This document shows positions 54,262 to 62,222 of a stretch of 64,000 nucleotides of DNA, in pieces. The notes beneath the pieces were generated by a model. That model was not told the origin of the DNA, searched no databases, and saw nothing but the letters and a program-made list of their open reading frames with translations. The stretch lies in assembly GCA_023408315.1 (NCBI GenBank), contig JAEYKI010000015.1, positions 1-64,000 of the forward strand. The letters are read 5' to 3'. The position numbers and the translations under genes are program-made. This DNA comes from Bacillota bacterium (GTDB lineage: Bacteria > Bacillota > Clostridia > Christensenellales > Christensenellaceae). Numbering within the stretch: the first letter of the stretch is position 1; each line of letters starts with the position of its first letter.

Positions 54262-55194
54262 ATGACTAAAGTTTATAAGTCTTTAACTGAACTTATAGGA
54301 AAAACACCTCTTCTTGAGCTTACAAAATATAACAAGCTCCACGATGCAGGCGCAACGATTATCGCCAAACTGGAATATTATAATCCGGCTGGTAGCGTTA
54401 AGGACAGGATTGCAAAAGCAATGATAGAAGATGCGGAAGCAAAGGGCCTTTTGAAGCCGGGCAGTGTGATTATTGAACCCACCAGCGGAAATACCGGCAT
54501 CGGCCTGGCGTCTGTTGCCGCGGCAAGGGGGTATCGCATCATACTCACAATGCCAGAGACCATGAGCGTGGAACGCCGGAATTTGCTGAAGGCATACGGC
54601 GCGGAGCTTGTGCTTACCGAAGGCGCGAAAGGTATGAAGGGTGCGATTGCCAGAGCAGACGAGCTGGCCGCCGAGACGCCGAACTCTTTTATTCCCGGTC
54701 AGTTTGTAAACCCGGCGAACCCGGCTGTTCATAAAGCGACAACAGGCCCGGAGGTATGGGAAGATACGGAAGGTGCGGTGGACATTTTTGTAAGCGGGGT
54801 TGGAACAGGCGGCACCATCAGCGGCGCAGGGGAATATTTGAAATTAAAGAAGCCTGAAGTTAAGATTGTAGCGGTTGAACCGTTTGATTCTCCGGTACTT
54901 TCGGAAGGAAAAGCAGGCCCGCACAAAATTCAGGGCATTGGGCCTGGATTTGTTCCGGATACTCTGAATACAAATATTTATGACGAGATAATCAAGGTTA
55001 AGAATGAGGAAGCATTTGCGGCAGGTAAAGCCGTCGCAAAGTCGGAAGGCCTGCTGGTAGGCATTTCTTCCGGCGCGGCGTTGCACGCCGCCACAGAACT
55101 TGCGAAACGGCCGGAGAACAGAGGCAAGACAATTGTTGTTATTTTACCCGATACGGGAGAACGGTATCTCTCAACCGCGCTGTTCAGCGAATAA
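54262..55194 (+). CDS. cysK: Cysteine synthase (O-acetylserine sulfhydrylase), copy 1
   Basis: A 310-residue PLP enzyme of the CysK/CysM family. PLP-binding K47 is in 'NPAGSVKDRI'; the substrate loop is 'PTSGNTGIGLA'; the PLP-phosphate loop is 'GVGTGGTISG'. It makes cysteine from O-acetylserine and sulfide. ATG 54262 follows GGAGGGGAATAAA. It is one of three paralogues within 9 kb; one of them may also act as CymR partner, as CysK does in Bacillus. Confidence 0.9.
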   Translation: MTKVYKSLTELIGKTPLLELTKYNKLHDAGATIIAKLEYYNPAGSVKDRIAKAMIEDAEAKGLLKPGSVIIEPTSGNTGIGLASVAAARGYRIILTMPETMSVERRNLLKAYGAELVLTEGAKGMKGAIARADELAAETPNSFIPGQFVNPANPAVHKATTGPEVWEDTEGAVDIFVSGVGTGGTISGAGEYLKLKKPEVKIVAVEPFDSPVLSEGKAGPHKIQGIGPGFVPDTLNTNIYDEIIKVKNEEAFAAGKAVAKSEGLLVGISSGAALHAATELAKRPENRGKTIVVILPDTGERYLSTALFSE

Positions 55195-55225
55195 GCAATC
55201 CAACATATTGCCATAATACACTTTC

Positions 55226-55270
55226 CAGCAGAAGGCACCGGCGGCGTTTAAGCTCGGGTGCTTTTTGCTA
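55226..55270 (+). terminator. Terminator between cysK and the PLP lyase gene
   Basis: GCACC (55235) and GGTGC (55257) frame a GC-rich loop and lead into TTTTT. The stem is short, so termination may be partial and the next gene could still be reached from the cysK promoter. Confidence 0.5.
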
Positions 55271-55294
55271 AAAACAAACTGAACGGAGAAAAAC

Positions 55295-56524
55295 ATGCAG
55301 TATCAAAAGCACAGAACATTTGGAGAAGAATATGGTTTTGGAACCAGGAGCGTACACACGGGGAACGATGTGGACGGTGAAACGGGCGCAATCAGGCGGC
55401 CCATTGTAATGGCCAATAGTTACGAGCTCCCATACGACCCCACAGGGATCAACTGGAGCAGTGCGGAAACGCAGATATACACGCGCAACGGCGGCGCAAA
55501 CCAGAAATACCTGCAGGAAAAGCTGGCGGCGCTGGCGGGAACGGAGGACTGCGTGGCGCTTGCCTCGGGGGTGGCGGCACTGTCCGGAATTTTTTTCACA
55601 TTCCTTAAATCGGGCGACCATATTGTGAGCTCCCATGTGATGTACGTTGCTGTATACCGGCTGCTGACGCAATACCTGCCCGAGAAGTACAACATTACGG
55701 CAACTTTGGTGGATACTTCCGACCTGGAGGCGGTGCGCGCGGCTATCCGGCCGAATACGCGGCTGATTCATGTGGAAACGCCCAGCAACCCGATTTTGAG
55801 CGTAAGCGATATTGCGGAGATCGCAAAGATAGCGCATGGGGCGGGCGCGCTTTTGAGCGTGGACAACACGTTTGCATCGCCATATAACCAGAGGCCTGCC
55901 GGGCTTGGCGCAGACCTCACGGTGGAAAGCCTGACCAAGTACATCAACGGGCACGGCGACGCAATGGGTGGAGCGGTGCTGGGGAAAAAGGAACTGATGG
56001 ACCGGATACGCGCCGAGGCAATGATCAACGTCGGGGGCGCCATCAGCCCGTTTAACGCCTGGCTCATCATGCGGGGCGCTGTAACGCTTCCGCTCAGAAT
56101 GCGGCAGCACAACCAGAGTACCATGGAACTGGCAAGATTCTTGAATGAATTGCCTGAGGTGCGTTTTGTGGCCTATCCCGGCCTGCCGGATCATCCGGGG
56201 CATGCAATCGCCAAAAAGCAGATGAACGGATTTTCCGGCGTAATGGCGTTTGGGCTGCATGCGGACGCGGACGGGCATAATCGCTTTGTGAGCCGCTTGA
56301 AGGTTATCACATCCGCGGTCTCCCTGGGACACGACGAGAGCCTGATCTCTTTTCTGGGCCCTAACGACGAGAGGCAGTACCTGTATCCGGAAGCCTTCCG
56401 GCAGGGATTCTTCCGGTTCAGTGTTGGGCTTGAAGACGCGGAAGATTTAAAAAACGATATTTTAGAGGCGCTGCAGCAATCCGGCGTTACAAAAGTAAAG
56501 GAGGCGCGCCGTATAGCCAGATAG
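55295..56524 (+). CDS. Cys/Met-metabolism PLP enzyme (cystathionine gamma-synthase/sulfhydrylase family)
   Basis: A 409-residue fold-type I PLP enzyme. PLP Lys215 is in 'ESLTKYINGHGDAMGG'; 'NSYELPYDPTG', 'YTRNGGANQKYLQEKLAAL', and 'VETPSNPILSVSDIAEIA' are family features. It could be cystathionine gamma-synthase, O-acetylhomoserine sulfhydrylase or methionine gamma-lyase; motifs do not decide. Between cysteine synthase and a NifX-like gene, a role in fixing sulfide or methanethiol into homocysteine/methionine is plausible. Confidence 0.85.
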   Translation: MQYQKHRTFGEEYGFGTRSVHTGNDVDGETGAIRRPIVMANSYELPYDPTGINWSSAETQIYTRNGGANQKYLQEKLAALAGTEDCVALASGVAALSGIFFTFLKSGDHIVSSHVMYVAVYRLLTQYLPEKYNITATLVDTSDLEAVRAAIRPNTRLIHVETPSNPILSVSDIAEIAKIAHGAGALLSVDNTFASPYNQRPAGLGADLTVESLTKYINGHGDAMGGAVLGKKELMDRIRAEAMINVGGAISPFNAWLIMRGAVTLPLRMRQHNQSTMELARFLNELPEVRFVAYPGLPDHPGHAIAKKQMNGFSGVMAFGLHADADGHNRFVSRLKVITSAVSLGHDESLISFLGPNDERQYLYPEAFRQGFFRFSVGLEDAEDLKNDILEALQQSGVTKVKEARRIAR

Positions 56525-56571
56525 GGGCGGGGATTACAGCGGGCGTAATCTTAATCAAAGGGGTGATTTGC

Positions 56572-56931
56572 GTGGCTGGTTTTTGGAGGATCGCGATTGC
56601 AAGCTCGGACGGAAAAGCGGTAGACCTGCATTTTGATAACGCCGGCTTGTTCCGCATTGTTGATCTGGACGAATCCGGCGCATGTTGGTTCGCGGAAAGC
56701 AGGCCGGTGCCGCCGCTTTGCGGCAGCGACGAGCACAGGCCGGAGAATCTTCAATACGTGATAGATACTCTAAAAGATTGCTCCGGCGTGCTGGCCGCCA
56801 GGGTCGCGATGGATGTGAAGCGTATGATGGAGCTAAACTGCATAGAGGTTTTTGAATTTCCGCATGATATTGACCGGGCTCTTTTATCGGTTTCTGATTA
56901 TTTCTCGCGGAGCCTGCCTTCGGACGGATAA
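56572..56931 (+). CDS. NifX/NafY-like (dinitrogenase cofactor-binding domain) protein, copy 1
   Basis: A 119-residue protein of the NifX/NifB-C-terminal domain family: 'RIAIASSDGKAVDLHFDNAGLFRIVDLD' at the start, then a Rossmann-like fold ending 'IDRALLSVSDYF'. Relatives bind or carry nitrogenase cofactor precursors. The GTG at 56572 has AAAGGGGTG upstream; GTG 56563 is possible. Last gene after the PLP enzyme; a second copy lies before the nifH-like gene. Confidence 0.8.
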   Translation: MAGFWRIAIASSDGKAVDLHFDNAGLFRIVDLDESGACWFAESRPVPPLCGSDEHRPENLQYVIDTLKDCSGVLAARVAMDVKRMMELNCIEVFEFPHDIDRALLSVSDYFSRSLPSDG

Positions 56932-56939
56932 AACGTTTG

Positions 56940-57134
56940 TTTGAGGGCGCCGCCCTCAAACCCGCTAAGGGCCGCCTGGCCCTTAGAACCCTTTTGCGAA
57001 AACTGCCATTAAAAAATGGCAGTTTTCGGGATAAGATAAAAAAAATTTTACGAAATATTAAAGTCTTTTGCTTCTTTTCTTCAGAAAAGAAGTAGGGAAC
57101 GGGGCAACGCCCCGAAAAAAGTTTATAGATAAAC
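56940..57134. repeat. Cluster of six perfect hairpins in a convergent gap
   Basis: Back to back: TTGAGGGCG/CGCCCTCAA (56941-56960), TAAGGGCC/GGCCCTTA (56966-56985), CGAAAACTGCCAT/ATGGCAGTTTTCG (56997-57028), CTTCTTTTC/GAAAAGAAG (57071-57092), CGGGGC/GCCCCG with A-run (57100-57120), GTTTAT/ATAAAC (57121-57134). It lies between the NifX-like gene and the minus-strand PadR gene. The GC-rich parts look like a dispersed intergenic element; some hairpins may act as terminators. Confidence 0.75.
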
Positions 57135-57154
57135 TGGTCTTCAAAAATGAAGTT

Positions 57155-57718
57155 TTACATGAACCGTACAAATGACGTCTCCCAATCCGGCGCGTCGTTG
57201 ATCTCGCGGATCAGTTCTTTTGTGACGCGGATCTCCGTTTCAATCCTGTACAGGTTGCAGGTAAGCATCATTTTTAAATTAAAGGGTACGAGCGGTTTGG
57301 ATTTTTCCAGCCGCTTTTCTGCTTTTGCATAGAGCTCTTCCAGAATATCCAGCCTTTGCTGCGAGCTGGCTATTGCGTCCTGGCGCGAAAGCATGCCAAT
57401 GTGGAAAAGCGCAATGCCAAAATCGCTCGCTTTGGATTCGTAAGAAGAAAGCCCGGAGAGCAGGTCCGCAAGGAGCAGGTTTTCTCCGGCTTCCGTCAGC
57501 GTAAAAATAGTTTTGGGGGGAAGTTTGCCTTCGTGCAAAACTTCTCCCCTGATGAGTTGCTTTTTTTCCAGATTGCGAATGGTTGTATAAATGGAAGCTG
57601 CCGTAAGCGGAAACCAATCCTGTATCAGCGCCATATTCACCAGTTTTGTAAGTTCGTACGGATTCATGGGCTTTTTCCAAAGAAGCCCCATGATCAGCTT
57701 GGAGAGTTTGGACAGCAT
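57155..57718 (-). CDS. PadR-family transcriptional regulator
   Basis: A 187-residue PadR protein: N-terminal winged helix ('LIMGLLWKKPMNPYELTKLV', 'LTAASIYTTIRNLEKKQLIRG') and a helical C-terminal dimerisation domain (Vir-like). ATG 57718 has AAAAAGGAGCAGGGT upstream; an earlier ATG at 57745 would overlap cysK. It is downstream of and probably co-transcribed with the second cysK, so it may control or respond to sulfur metabolites. Confidence 0.85.
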   Translation of the reverse strand: MLSKLSKLIMGLLWKKPMNPYELTKLVNMALIQDWFPLTAASIYTTIRNLEKKQLIRGEVLHEGKLPPKTIFTLTEAGENLLLADLLSGLSSYESKASDFGIALFHIGMLSRQDAIASSQQRLDILEELYAKAEKRLEKSKPLVPFNLKMMLTCNLYRIETEIRVTKELIREINDAPDWETSFVRFM

Positions 57719-57734
57719 ACCCTGCTCCTTTTTG

Positions 57735-58658
57735 TTATTCCTCAAACAGTGGCGTGGAGAGATACCGCTCGCCCGAATCCGGCAGCAGGACTACAATTGT
57801 TTTCCCGGCGTTTTCTTCCCGCGCGGCAACAATGGAAGCAGCATGCGCCGCCGCGCCCGAAGAGATGCCCACCACCAGGCCCTCATCGCGGGCAAGTTTT
57901 CTGGAAGCTGCAAACGCCTCGTCTGTTTTTACCTGCAATATTTCGTCCACAACCTTGGGGTTGTATACCTTGGGAATAAAACTGGGCGCAAGCCCCTGCA
58001 GCGCGTGCCTCCCCGGTTTTCCGGTGGAGAGGATGGGGGAATCAAAAGGCTCAACCGCCACAATCTGAACGGCGGAATTTTTGGCTTTCAGCACTTCGCC
58101 AACACCCGTAATGGTGCCGCCCGTGCCTACGCCGCCTACAAAAATATCCACTTTGCCGTCCGTATCGCGCCAGATTTCTTCCGCGGTGGTTTTGCGGTGT
58201 ATCTGTGGGTTGGCGGGATTTTCAAACTGCATGGGAATAAAGGAATCCGGTATTTCTTTGGCAAGTTCAAAGGCCTTGCTGATTGCGCCCGTCATTCCCT
58301 GAACGCCGGGAGTTAAAACAAGCTCCGCGCCCAGGGCGGCCAGCAATTTGCGTCGCTCCAGGCTGAACGATTCGGGCAGCGTGATGATGAGCCTGTATCC
58401 TTTTGCGGCGGCCGTGAGCGCAAGCGCAATCCCCGTGTTGCCGCTGGTGGGCTCTATGATTACGGTGTCCTTGCCTATCAGGCCTTTTTCTTCCGCGTCC
58501 TCAATCATCGCGCAGCCTATTCTGTCTTTTACGCTTCCGCCAGGGTTAAAGTATTCCAGCTTTGCGAAAAGCGTTGCCGCGAGGCCCTCACCATAGCGGC
58601 CCAGCTTTAAAAGGGGCGTGTTTCCAATAAGATCCGTTAAATTATCCGCGTATTTCAT
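57735..58658 (-). CDS. cysK: Cysteine synthase, copy 2
   Basis: A 307-residue CysK/CysM-family enzyme. PLP Lys44 is in 'NPGGSVKDRIG'; 'PTSGNTGIALALTAAAKG' and 'GGVGTGGTITGVGEVLK' are intact. It is divergent from cysE/epsC, which makes O-acetylserine, its substrate. A promoter TTGCTT-17-TATAAT lies on the minus strand (58704-58732), overlapped by the regulatory palindromes. Confidence 0.9.
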   Translation of the reverse strand: MKYADNLTDLIGNTPLLKLGRYGEGLAATLFAKLEYFNPGGSVKDRIGCAMIEDAEEKGLIGKDTVIIEPTSGNTGIALALTAAAKGYRLIITLPESFSLERRKLLAALGAELVLTPGVQGMTGAISKAFELAKEIPDSFIPMQFENPANPQIHRKTTAEEIWRDTDGKVDIFVGGVGTGGTITGVGEVLKAKNSAVQIVAVEPFDSPILSTGKPGRHALQGLAPSFIPKVYNPKVVDEILQVKTDEAFAASRKLARDEGLVVGISSGAAAHAASIVAAREENAGKTIVVLLPDSGERYLSTPLFEE

Positions 58659-58686
58659 TGCGTACCTCCATACTCAAAAACATTAG

Positions 58687-58704
58687 TACTAATATATATT
58701 AGTA
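58687..58704. promoter_or_regulatory. Perfect 18-bp palindrome at the cysK promoter
   Basis: TACTAATATATATTAGTA reads the same on both strands. It covers the expected transcription start of the minus-strand cysK, whose -10 is at 58704-58709 and -35 at 58727-58732. A CATATATGA site (58713-58721) lies in the spacer. A strong candidate operator. Confidence 0.7.
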
Positions 58705-58738
58705 TTATAAAACATATATGAAAAATAAGCAATATACG

Positions 58739-58788
58739 TTGCTATTTTTTTATTGGTCAAATATAATATAAGCATATATGATCAGTAT
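58739..58788 (+). promoter_or_regulatory. Promoter and operator of cysE/epsC
   Basis: TTGCTA (58739) and TATAAT (58762) have a 17-bp spacer. CATATATGATCAGTAT (58773-58788), nearly identical to the metN site, lies over the start point. Confidence 0.65.
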
Positions 58789-58830
58789 AAATAAAATGGA
58801 AGTTGCAAATGGAATGGAAGGGAAGAGAAC

Positions 58831-59778
58831 ATGAGCGATGATTATTCCGGCAAGCTGGATCAGCTTGTGTCCAGAATAGCGCTCAGCTATAAGCTGGAGC
58901 GCAACATTGTGCCGCTTGGCGTGGGAACCCTGCCCAACCGGGACAGCATTATAGAGATTACAAAGCAGCTGCGGCAGCTTTTGTTTCCCGGCTATTTTGG
59001 AAAAAAGGACTTTGAAAGCGATGCGAAAACGTACCACATTGGTGAGATTTTGAGCGGCGTGTTTGAGAAGCTGACAGAACAGATTTCGTTTGCGTTAAAA
59101 CACCAGTCAAGCAGGCAGGACAGGTTTGAGGAAGAGGACATAGGCGTAAAGTCCGCGGAAATCTGCCTGCAGTTTTTAAGCAGCATTCCAAAGATACGCG
59201 AATACCTTTCACTGGACGTGCAGGCGGCTTTTGACGGAGACCCGGCTGCGGGAAGCAAGGACGAGGTGATTTTCTCCTACCCCGGTATTTTTGCCATCAG
59301 CGTGCACAGGCTGGCGCACGAGCTATTCCTGCTCTCCGTACCGCTGATTCCCAGAATTATGAGCGAATACGCGCACAACATCACGGGGATAGACATCCAC
59401 CCGGGCGCGGAGATTGGCAGGTATTTCTTTATAGACCACGGAACAGGCGTGGTGATTGGCGAAACCACGGTGATTCACGACAACGTGAAGATTTACCAGG
59501 GTGTAACGCTGGGCGCTCTTTCCACCAGGGGCGGGCAAACCCTGCGGGGCGTTAAGCGGCATCCCACGCTGGAAGAGGGCGTAACCGTATATTCCGGCGC
59601 ATCCATTTTGGGTGGAGATACGGTGATCGGCAGGGGCGTGGTGATTGGCAGCAACGCGTTTATCACTAAATCCGTTCCGGCAAACACAAAGGTGAGTATC
59701 AAAAATCCGGAGCTGATGTTCAAGGACCACGAGCCGCAGGAGTTTGCGCAGGAATTTATACCAGACTGGGTAATTTAA
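58831..59778 (+). CDS. epsC: Serine O-acetyltransferase (EpsC/CysE type)
   Basis: A 315-residue enzyme with a long helical N-terminal half and a left-handed beta-helix of hexapeptide repeats (about 185-290): 'GIDIHPGAEIGRYFFIDHGTG', 'VVIGETTVIHDNVKIYQGVTLGA'. The length fits the EpsC form of serine acetyltransferase. It makes O-acetylserine, the substrate of the cysteine synthases and the usual signal for CymR. ATG preceded by AAGGGAAGAGAAC. Confidence 0.9.
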   Translation: MSDDYSGKLDQLVSRIALSYKLERNIVPLGVGTLPNRDSIIEITKQLRQLLFPGYFGKKDFESDAKTYHIGEILSGVFEKLTEQISFALKHQSSRQDRFEEEDIGVKSAEICLQFLSSIPKIREYLSLDVQAAFDGDPAAGSKDEVIFSYPGIFAISVHRLAHELFLLSVPLIPRIMSEYAHNITGIDIHPGAEIGRYFFIDHGTGVVIGETTVIHDNVKIYQGVTLGALSTRGGQTLRGVKRHPTLEEGVTVYSGASILGGDTVIGRGVVIGSNAFITKSVPANTKVSIKNPELMFKDHEPQEFAQEFIPDWVI

Positions 59779-59811
59779 AAAGACTCCTGGAAATAAAAAC
59801 ATAATAAGTGC

Positions 59812-59846
59812 GCCCTGTTGAAAAATTTTTTCAGCGGGGCTTTTTT
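59812..59846 (+). terminator. Terminator of cysE/epsC
   Basis: GCCCTGTTGAAAAA pairs with TTTTTCAGCGGGGC, followed by TTTTTT. The gap from here to 60059 holds only the Rrf2 gene promoter. Confidence 0.85.
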
Positions 59847-60000
59847 ATATCGTACCATTTAAAAAGAGCCAAGGCGCCAGAAGCGGTGTATTTAACTCAA
59901 CGGGGCTGACGGGCAGACAGGATACTGTTGTAAGCCTAGTATCGCAAATCTTATAAATCAGAGGCGGCCAATGCAAGTATTGGGTTAGCCATGAGAGGGG

Positions 60001-60029
60001 TTGACATGCCGGGGCAGAAATTTTACAAT
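60001..60029 (+). promoter_or_regulatory. Promoter of the Rrf2-type regulator
   Basis: TTGACA (60001) and TACAAT (60024) are 17 bp apart. 'agtatgatataat' over the start point resembles the CATATATGAT sites, so the regulator may control itself. Confidence 0.6.
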
Positions 60030-60059
60030 GGCAGTATGATATAATTGTGGGAGGTTATT

Positions 60060-60506
60060 ATGCGGATTTCTTCCAAAGGACGCAATGCTTTGACCGCTAT
60101 GATTTATATCGGGCATCAATGCAGGGTGGGAGAGTACGTCTCGGTATCGCAGGTTTCGGAAACGTTTGGAATGTCAAAGCTATATTTGGATCAGATTTTT
60201 CTTCAACTGCGCCGCGGTGGAGGGCTGCTTCGTGCTGTAAAGGGGGCGCAGGGTAAATATACTCTTGCTAAAGCTGCAAACCTTATAACGGTATATGATA
60301 TTTTATCTATGTTTGAGTCCAGTATTTTTGAAGATACCGAAACCACTGTAGCGGAGGAATATCCTGAGATAGAAGAAGTGATGCAAAGCCAGGTTTTTAT
60401 TCCTGCGAATCATTTGCTGGCTGATTTTTTTGAAAATATTACTTTGGAACAACTGGTGCGGGATATGGATATTCAAAAAGAAGACGAGTTTATGTTCTAT
60501 ATTTAA
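60060..60506 (+). CDS. Rrf2-family regulator (CymR-like)
   Basis: A 148-residue Rrf2 protein: winged helix 'YVSVSQVSETFGMSKLYLDQIFLQLRRGGLL' region (R-R-G-G-G-L-L here), then 'GAQGKYTLAKAANLITVYDIL'. It has a single Cys, so it lacks the three-Cys Fe-S site of IscR and NsrR. That fits CymR, the cysteine-metabolism repressor that works with CysK and O-acetylserine. ATG 60060 follows GGGAGG. Its place among cys genes and in front of the nitrogenase-like genes makes it the best candidate master regulator. Confidence 0.8.
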   Translation: MRISSKGRNALTAMIYIGHQCRVGEYVSVSQVSETFGMSKLYLDQIFLQLRRGGGLLRAVKGAQGKYTLAKAANLITVYDILSMFESSIFEDTETTVAEEYPEIEEVMQSQVFIPANHLLADFFENITLEQLVRDMDIQKEDEFMFYI

Positions 60507-60558
60507 AGTATTTTCTGGGCGTGCTATACGCTTATACGTTCCATATGGAGGCTCATTT

Positions 60559-60589
60559 AAAGCGGCTGCTGCAGGCGGCTGCTTTTTTT
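60559..60589 (+). terminator. Terminator after the Rrf2-type gene
   Basis: AAAGCGGC pairs with GCTGCTTT (one G-T pair), followed by a T-run (60583-60589). The remaining sequence to 60680 shows no supported gene. Confidence 0.65.
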
Positions 60590-60680
60590 GTAGAAAAAGC
60601 TCCGGCTTTGAGGCTGCCTGGAGCACTTGTTTTATCCCAGATTCAGGACAAACTGAAAAGCCAAAGGCCTGCTGAGCTAC

Positions 60681-60775
60681 TTGACAATAAAACCAACTTA
60701 TGATTTAATTATATCATATTAAACATATCGATTATATATATATTATATAATATAGATAACATATATAATATAAAT
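60681..60775 (+). promoter_or_regulatory. Promoter and AT-rich operator region of the nitrogenase-like operon
   Basis: TTGACA (60681) and TTTAAT (60704) have a 17-bp spacer. Downstream lie 'aaacatatcgattatata' (about 60720) and 'aacatatataatataaat', related to the CATATATGAT sites of metN, cysE and cysK. The site is over the expected start point. This would put the nitrogenase-like genes in the sulfur regulon. Confidence 0.6.
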
Positions 60776-60848
60776 TATGATTTGTGCTTGCTGGAATTGC
60801 AGAGGCAAAACTGGCCACAAACGCCGTATGGAGGGCTGGCTGGAAGCA

Positions 60849-61232
60849 ATGGAGATCAGAATAGCGGTGGGAAGCAGTGACGGTAAGGTTATTGACCAGC
60901 ATTTTGGGAAGGCTGTGCAATTCGTCCTGCTTGATTTGGATACTGACAGCGGTGTGCAAAAAGAGGCTGGAGCCATTCATCCGCCAGCCTTGCAGGATAC
61001 CGGAAAACACAGTGAAAGCAGGCTATTGGGCATTCTGGGGCTTTTGGAGGGGTGCAGCGCGGCGCTGGTCAGCAGCATTGGCCCGGGCGCTTTGTCTGTT
61101 GCTGAGGCGCATGGTATGGCCGTTTTTTGCACCAACGGAAAAATTGAGGAGGCTATAGAGAAACTGGTAAAGTCAAAATACTTTATTACGCTTATCCGCG
61201 GTTTTGAAAGGAAGAATAACAAAAATCATTGA
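60849..61232 (+). CDS. NifX/NafY-like protein, copy 2
   Basis: A 127-residue protein of the NifX/NifB-C domain family, starting 'MEIRIAVGSSDGKVIDQHFGKAVQF', with the conserved 'DQHFG' pattern (DxHFG). ATG 60849 has GGAGGG (60830) upstream; upstream ATGs at 60777 and 60828 would add unconserved residues. It is first in the operon, 66 bp before the nifH-like gene. Probably carries or inserts the metal cofactor of the reductase. Confidence 0.8.
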   Translation: MEIRIAVGSSDGKVIDQHFGKAVQFVLLDLDTDSGVQKEAGAIHPPALQDTGKHSESRLLGILGLLEGCSAALVSSIGPGALSVAEAHGMAVFCTNGKIEEAIEKLVKSKYFITLIRGFERKNNKNH

Positions 61233-61298
61233 GCTTGCTTTCTGTGCTTGTAAAATGATTAAATATTTATTGAAGAAAATGAAGGAGCGGCATTGAAT

Positions 61299-62174
61299 AT
61301 GGCAAAGAAATTAGTCCAAATCGCAATCTACGGAAAAGGAGGAATTGGGAAATCCACCACAACGTCCAATTTAAGCGCAGCTCTCTCGGAGATGGGCTAC
61401 AAGGTTATGCAGTTTGGATGCGATCCCAAGAGCGATTCGACCAACACGCTTCGCAAGGGCAGGTATATCCCAACTGTCCTGGATACGATGAGAGATAAAG
61501 GCACTGTAAACGCAAAGGATGTTATTCATGAAGGATTTAACGGCATATATTGCGTAGAGGCTGGCGGCCCCGCTCCTGGAGTTGGGTGCGCGGGCAGGGG
61601 CATTACTTCGGCGGTGCAGTTGTTTAAACAGCAGAAAGTCTTTGAAGAGCTTGAGCTGGATTTTGTGATTTATGATGTTCTGGGAGACGTGGTTTGCGGC
61701 GGATTTGCCGTTCCCATCAGGGAAGGAATTGCCGACCATGTGTTTACGGTATCCTCTTCGGATTTTATGGCCATCTATGCGGCAAACAACCTGTTTAAGG
61801 GGATCAGCAAATATTCGCATTCGGGCGGCGCTTTACTGGGAGGAATCATTGCAAATTCAATGGGCGTGCCTTATTCCAGGGAAATAATAGATGATTTTGC
61901 GGAAAAGACGCAGACCCAGATCATTGAATATATACCTCGCTCGGTTACCGTGACCCAGAGCGAGCTTCAGGGTAAGACCACGATAGAAGCTGCCCCCGGT
62001 TCCAAGCAGGCGGATGTATACCGTTCGCTTGCGAAGAGGGTTGCAGAGCATGACGGCTCCAGTGCGCCCAAGCCGCTGGATACCCAGGAACTGAGAAAAT
62101 GGGCTGAAAAATGGGGCGATTATCTGCTGGCGATGGAAACGGGAAAGACTTCTGAAAATGGCAGCGGCATATAG
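61299..62174 (+). CDS. NifH-like nitrogenase-family reductase (Fe protein)
   Basis: A 291-residue Fe protein, close to the NifH length. Walker A is GKGGIGKST (12-20). The [4Fe-4S] ligands align with NifH numbering: C97 (GVGCAGRG) and C133 (DVVCGGFAV). R100, the ADP-ribosylation site in NifH, is kept. It passes ATP-dependent electrons to a component-1 partner. Neighbours are cysteine synthase, NifX-like and a component-1-like gene, not nifDKENB. Thus a NifH-like protein of a sulfur-linked system (methylthio-alkane reductase type) is more likely than N2 fixation; BchL and CfbC are less fitting by context. Confidence 0.9.
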   Translation: MAKKLVQIAIYGKGGIGKSTTTSNLSAALSEMGYKVMQFGCDPKSDSTNTLRKGRYIPTVLDTMRDKGTVNAKDVIHEGFNGIYCVEAGGPAPGVGCAGRGITSAVQLFKQQKVFEELELDFVIYDVLGDVVCGGFAVPIREGIADHVFTVSSSDFMAIYAANNLFKGISKYSHSGGALLGGIIANSMGVPYSREIIDDFAEKTQTQIIEYIPRSVTVTQSELQGKTTIEAAPGSKQADVYRSLAKRVAEHDGSSAPKPLDTQELRKWAEKWGDYLLAMETGKTSENGSGI

Positions 62175-62222
62175 GCGGCCGCCCAGGGTTCTTTATTAAA
62201 CAGGAAAGAGGCTAAAAAACTC

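Noticed and set aside
60507..60703. Small gene after the Rrf2 regulator
   Set aside because: The open frames run through a terminator hairpin and have no ribosome site.
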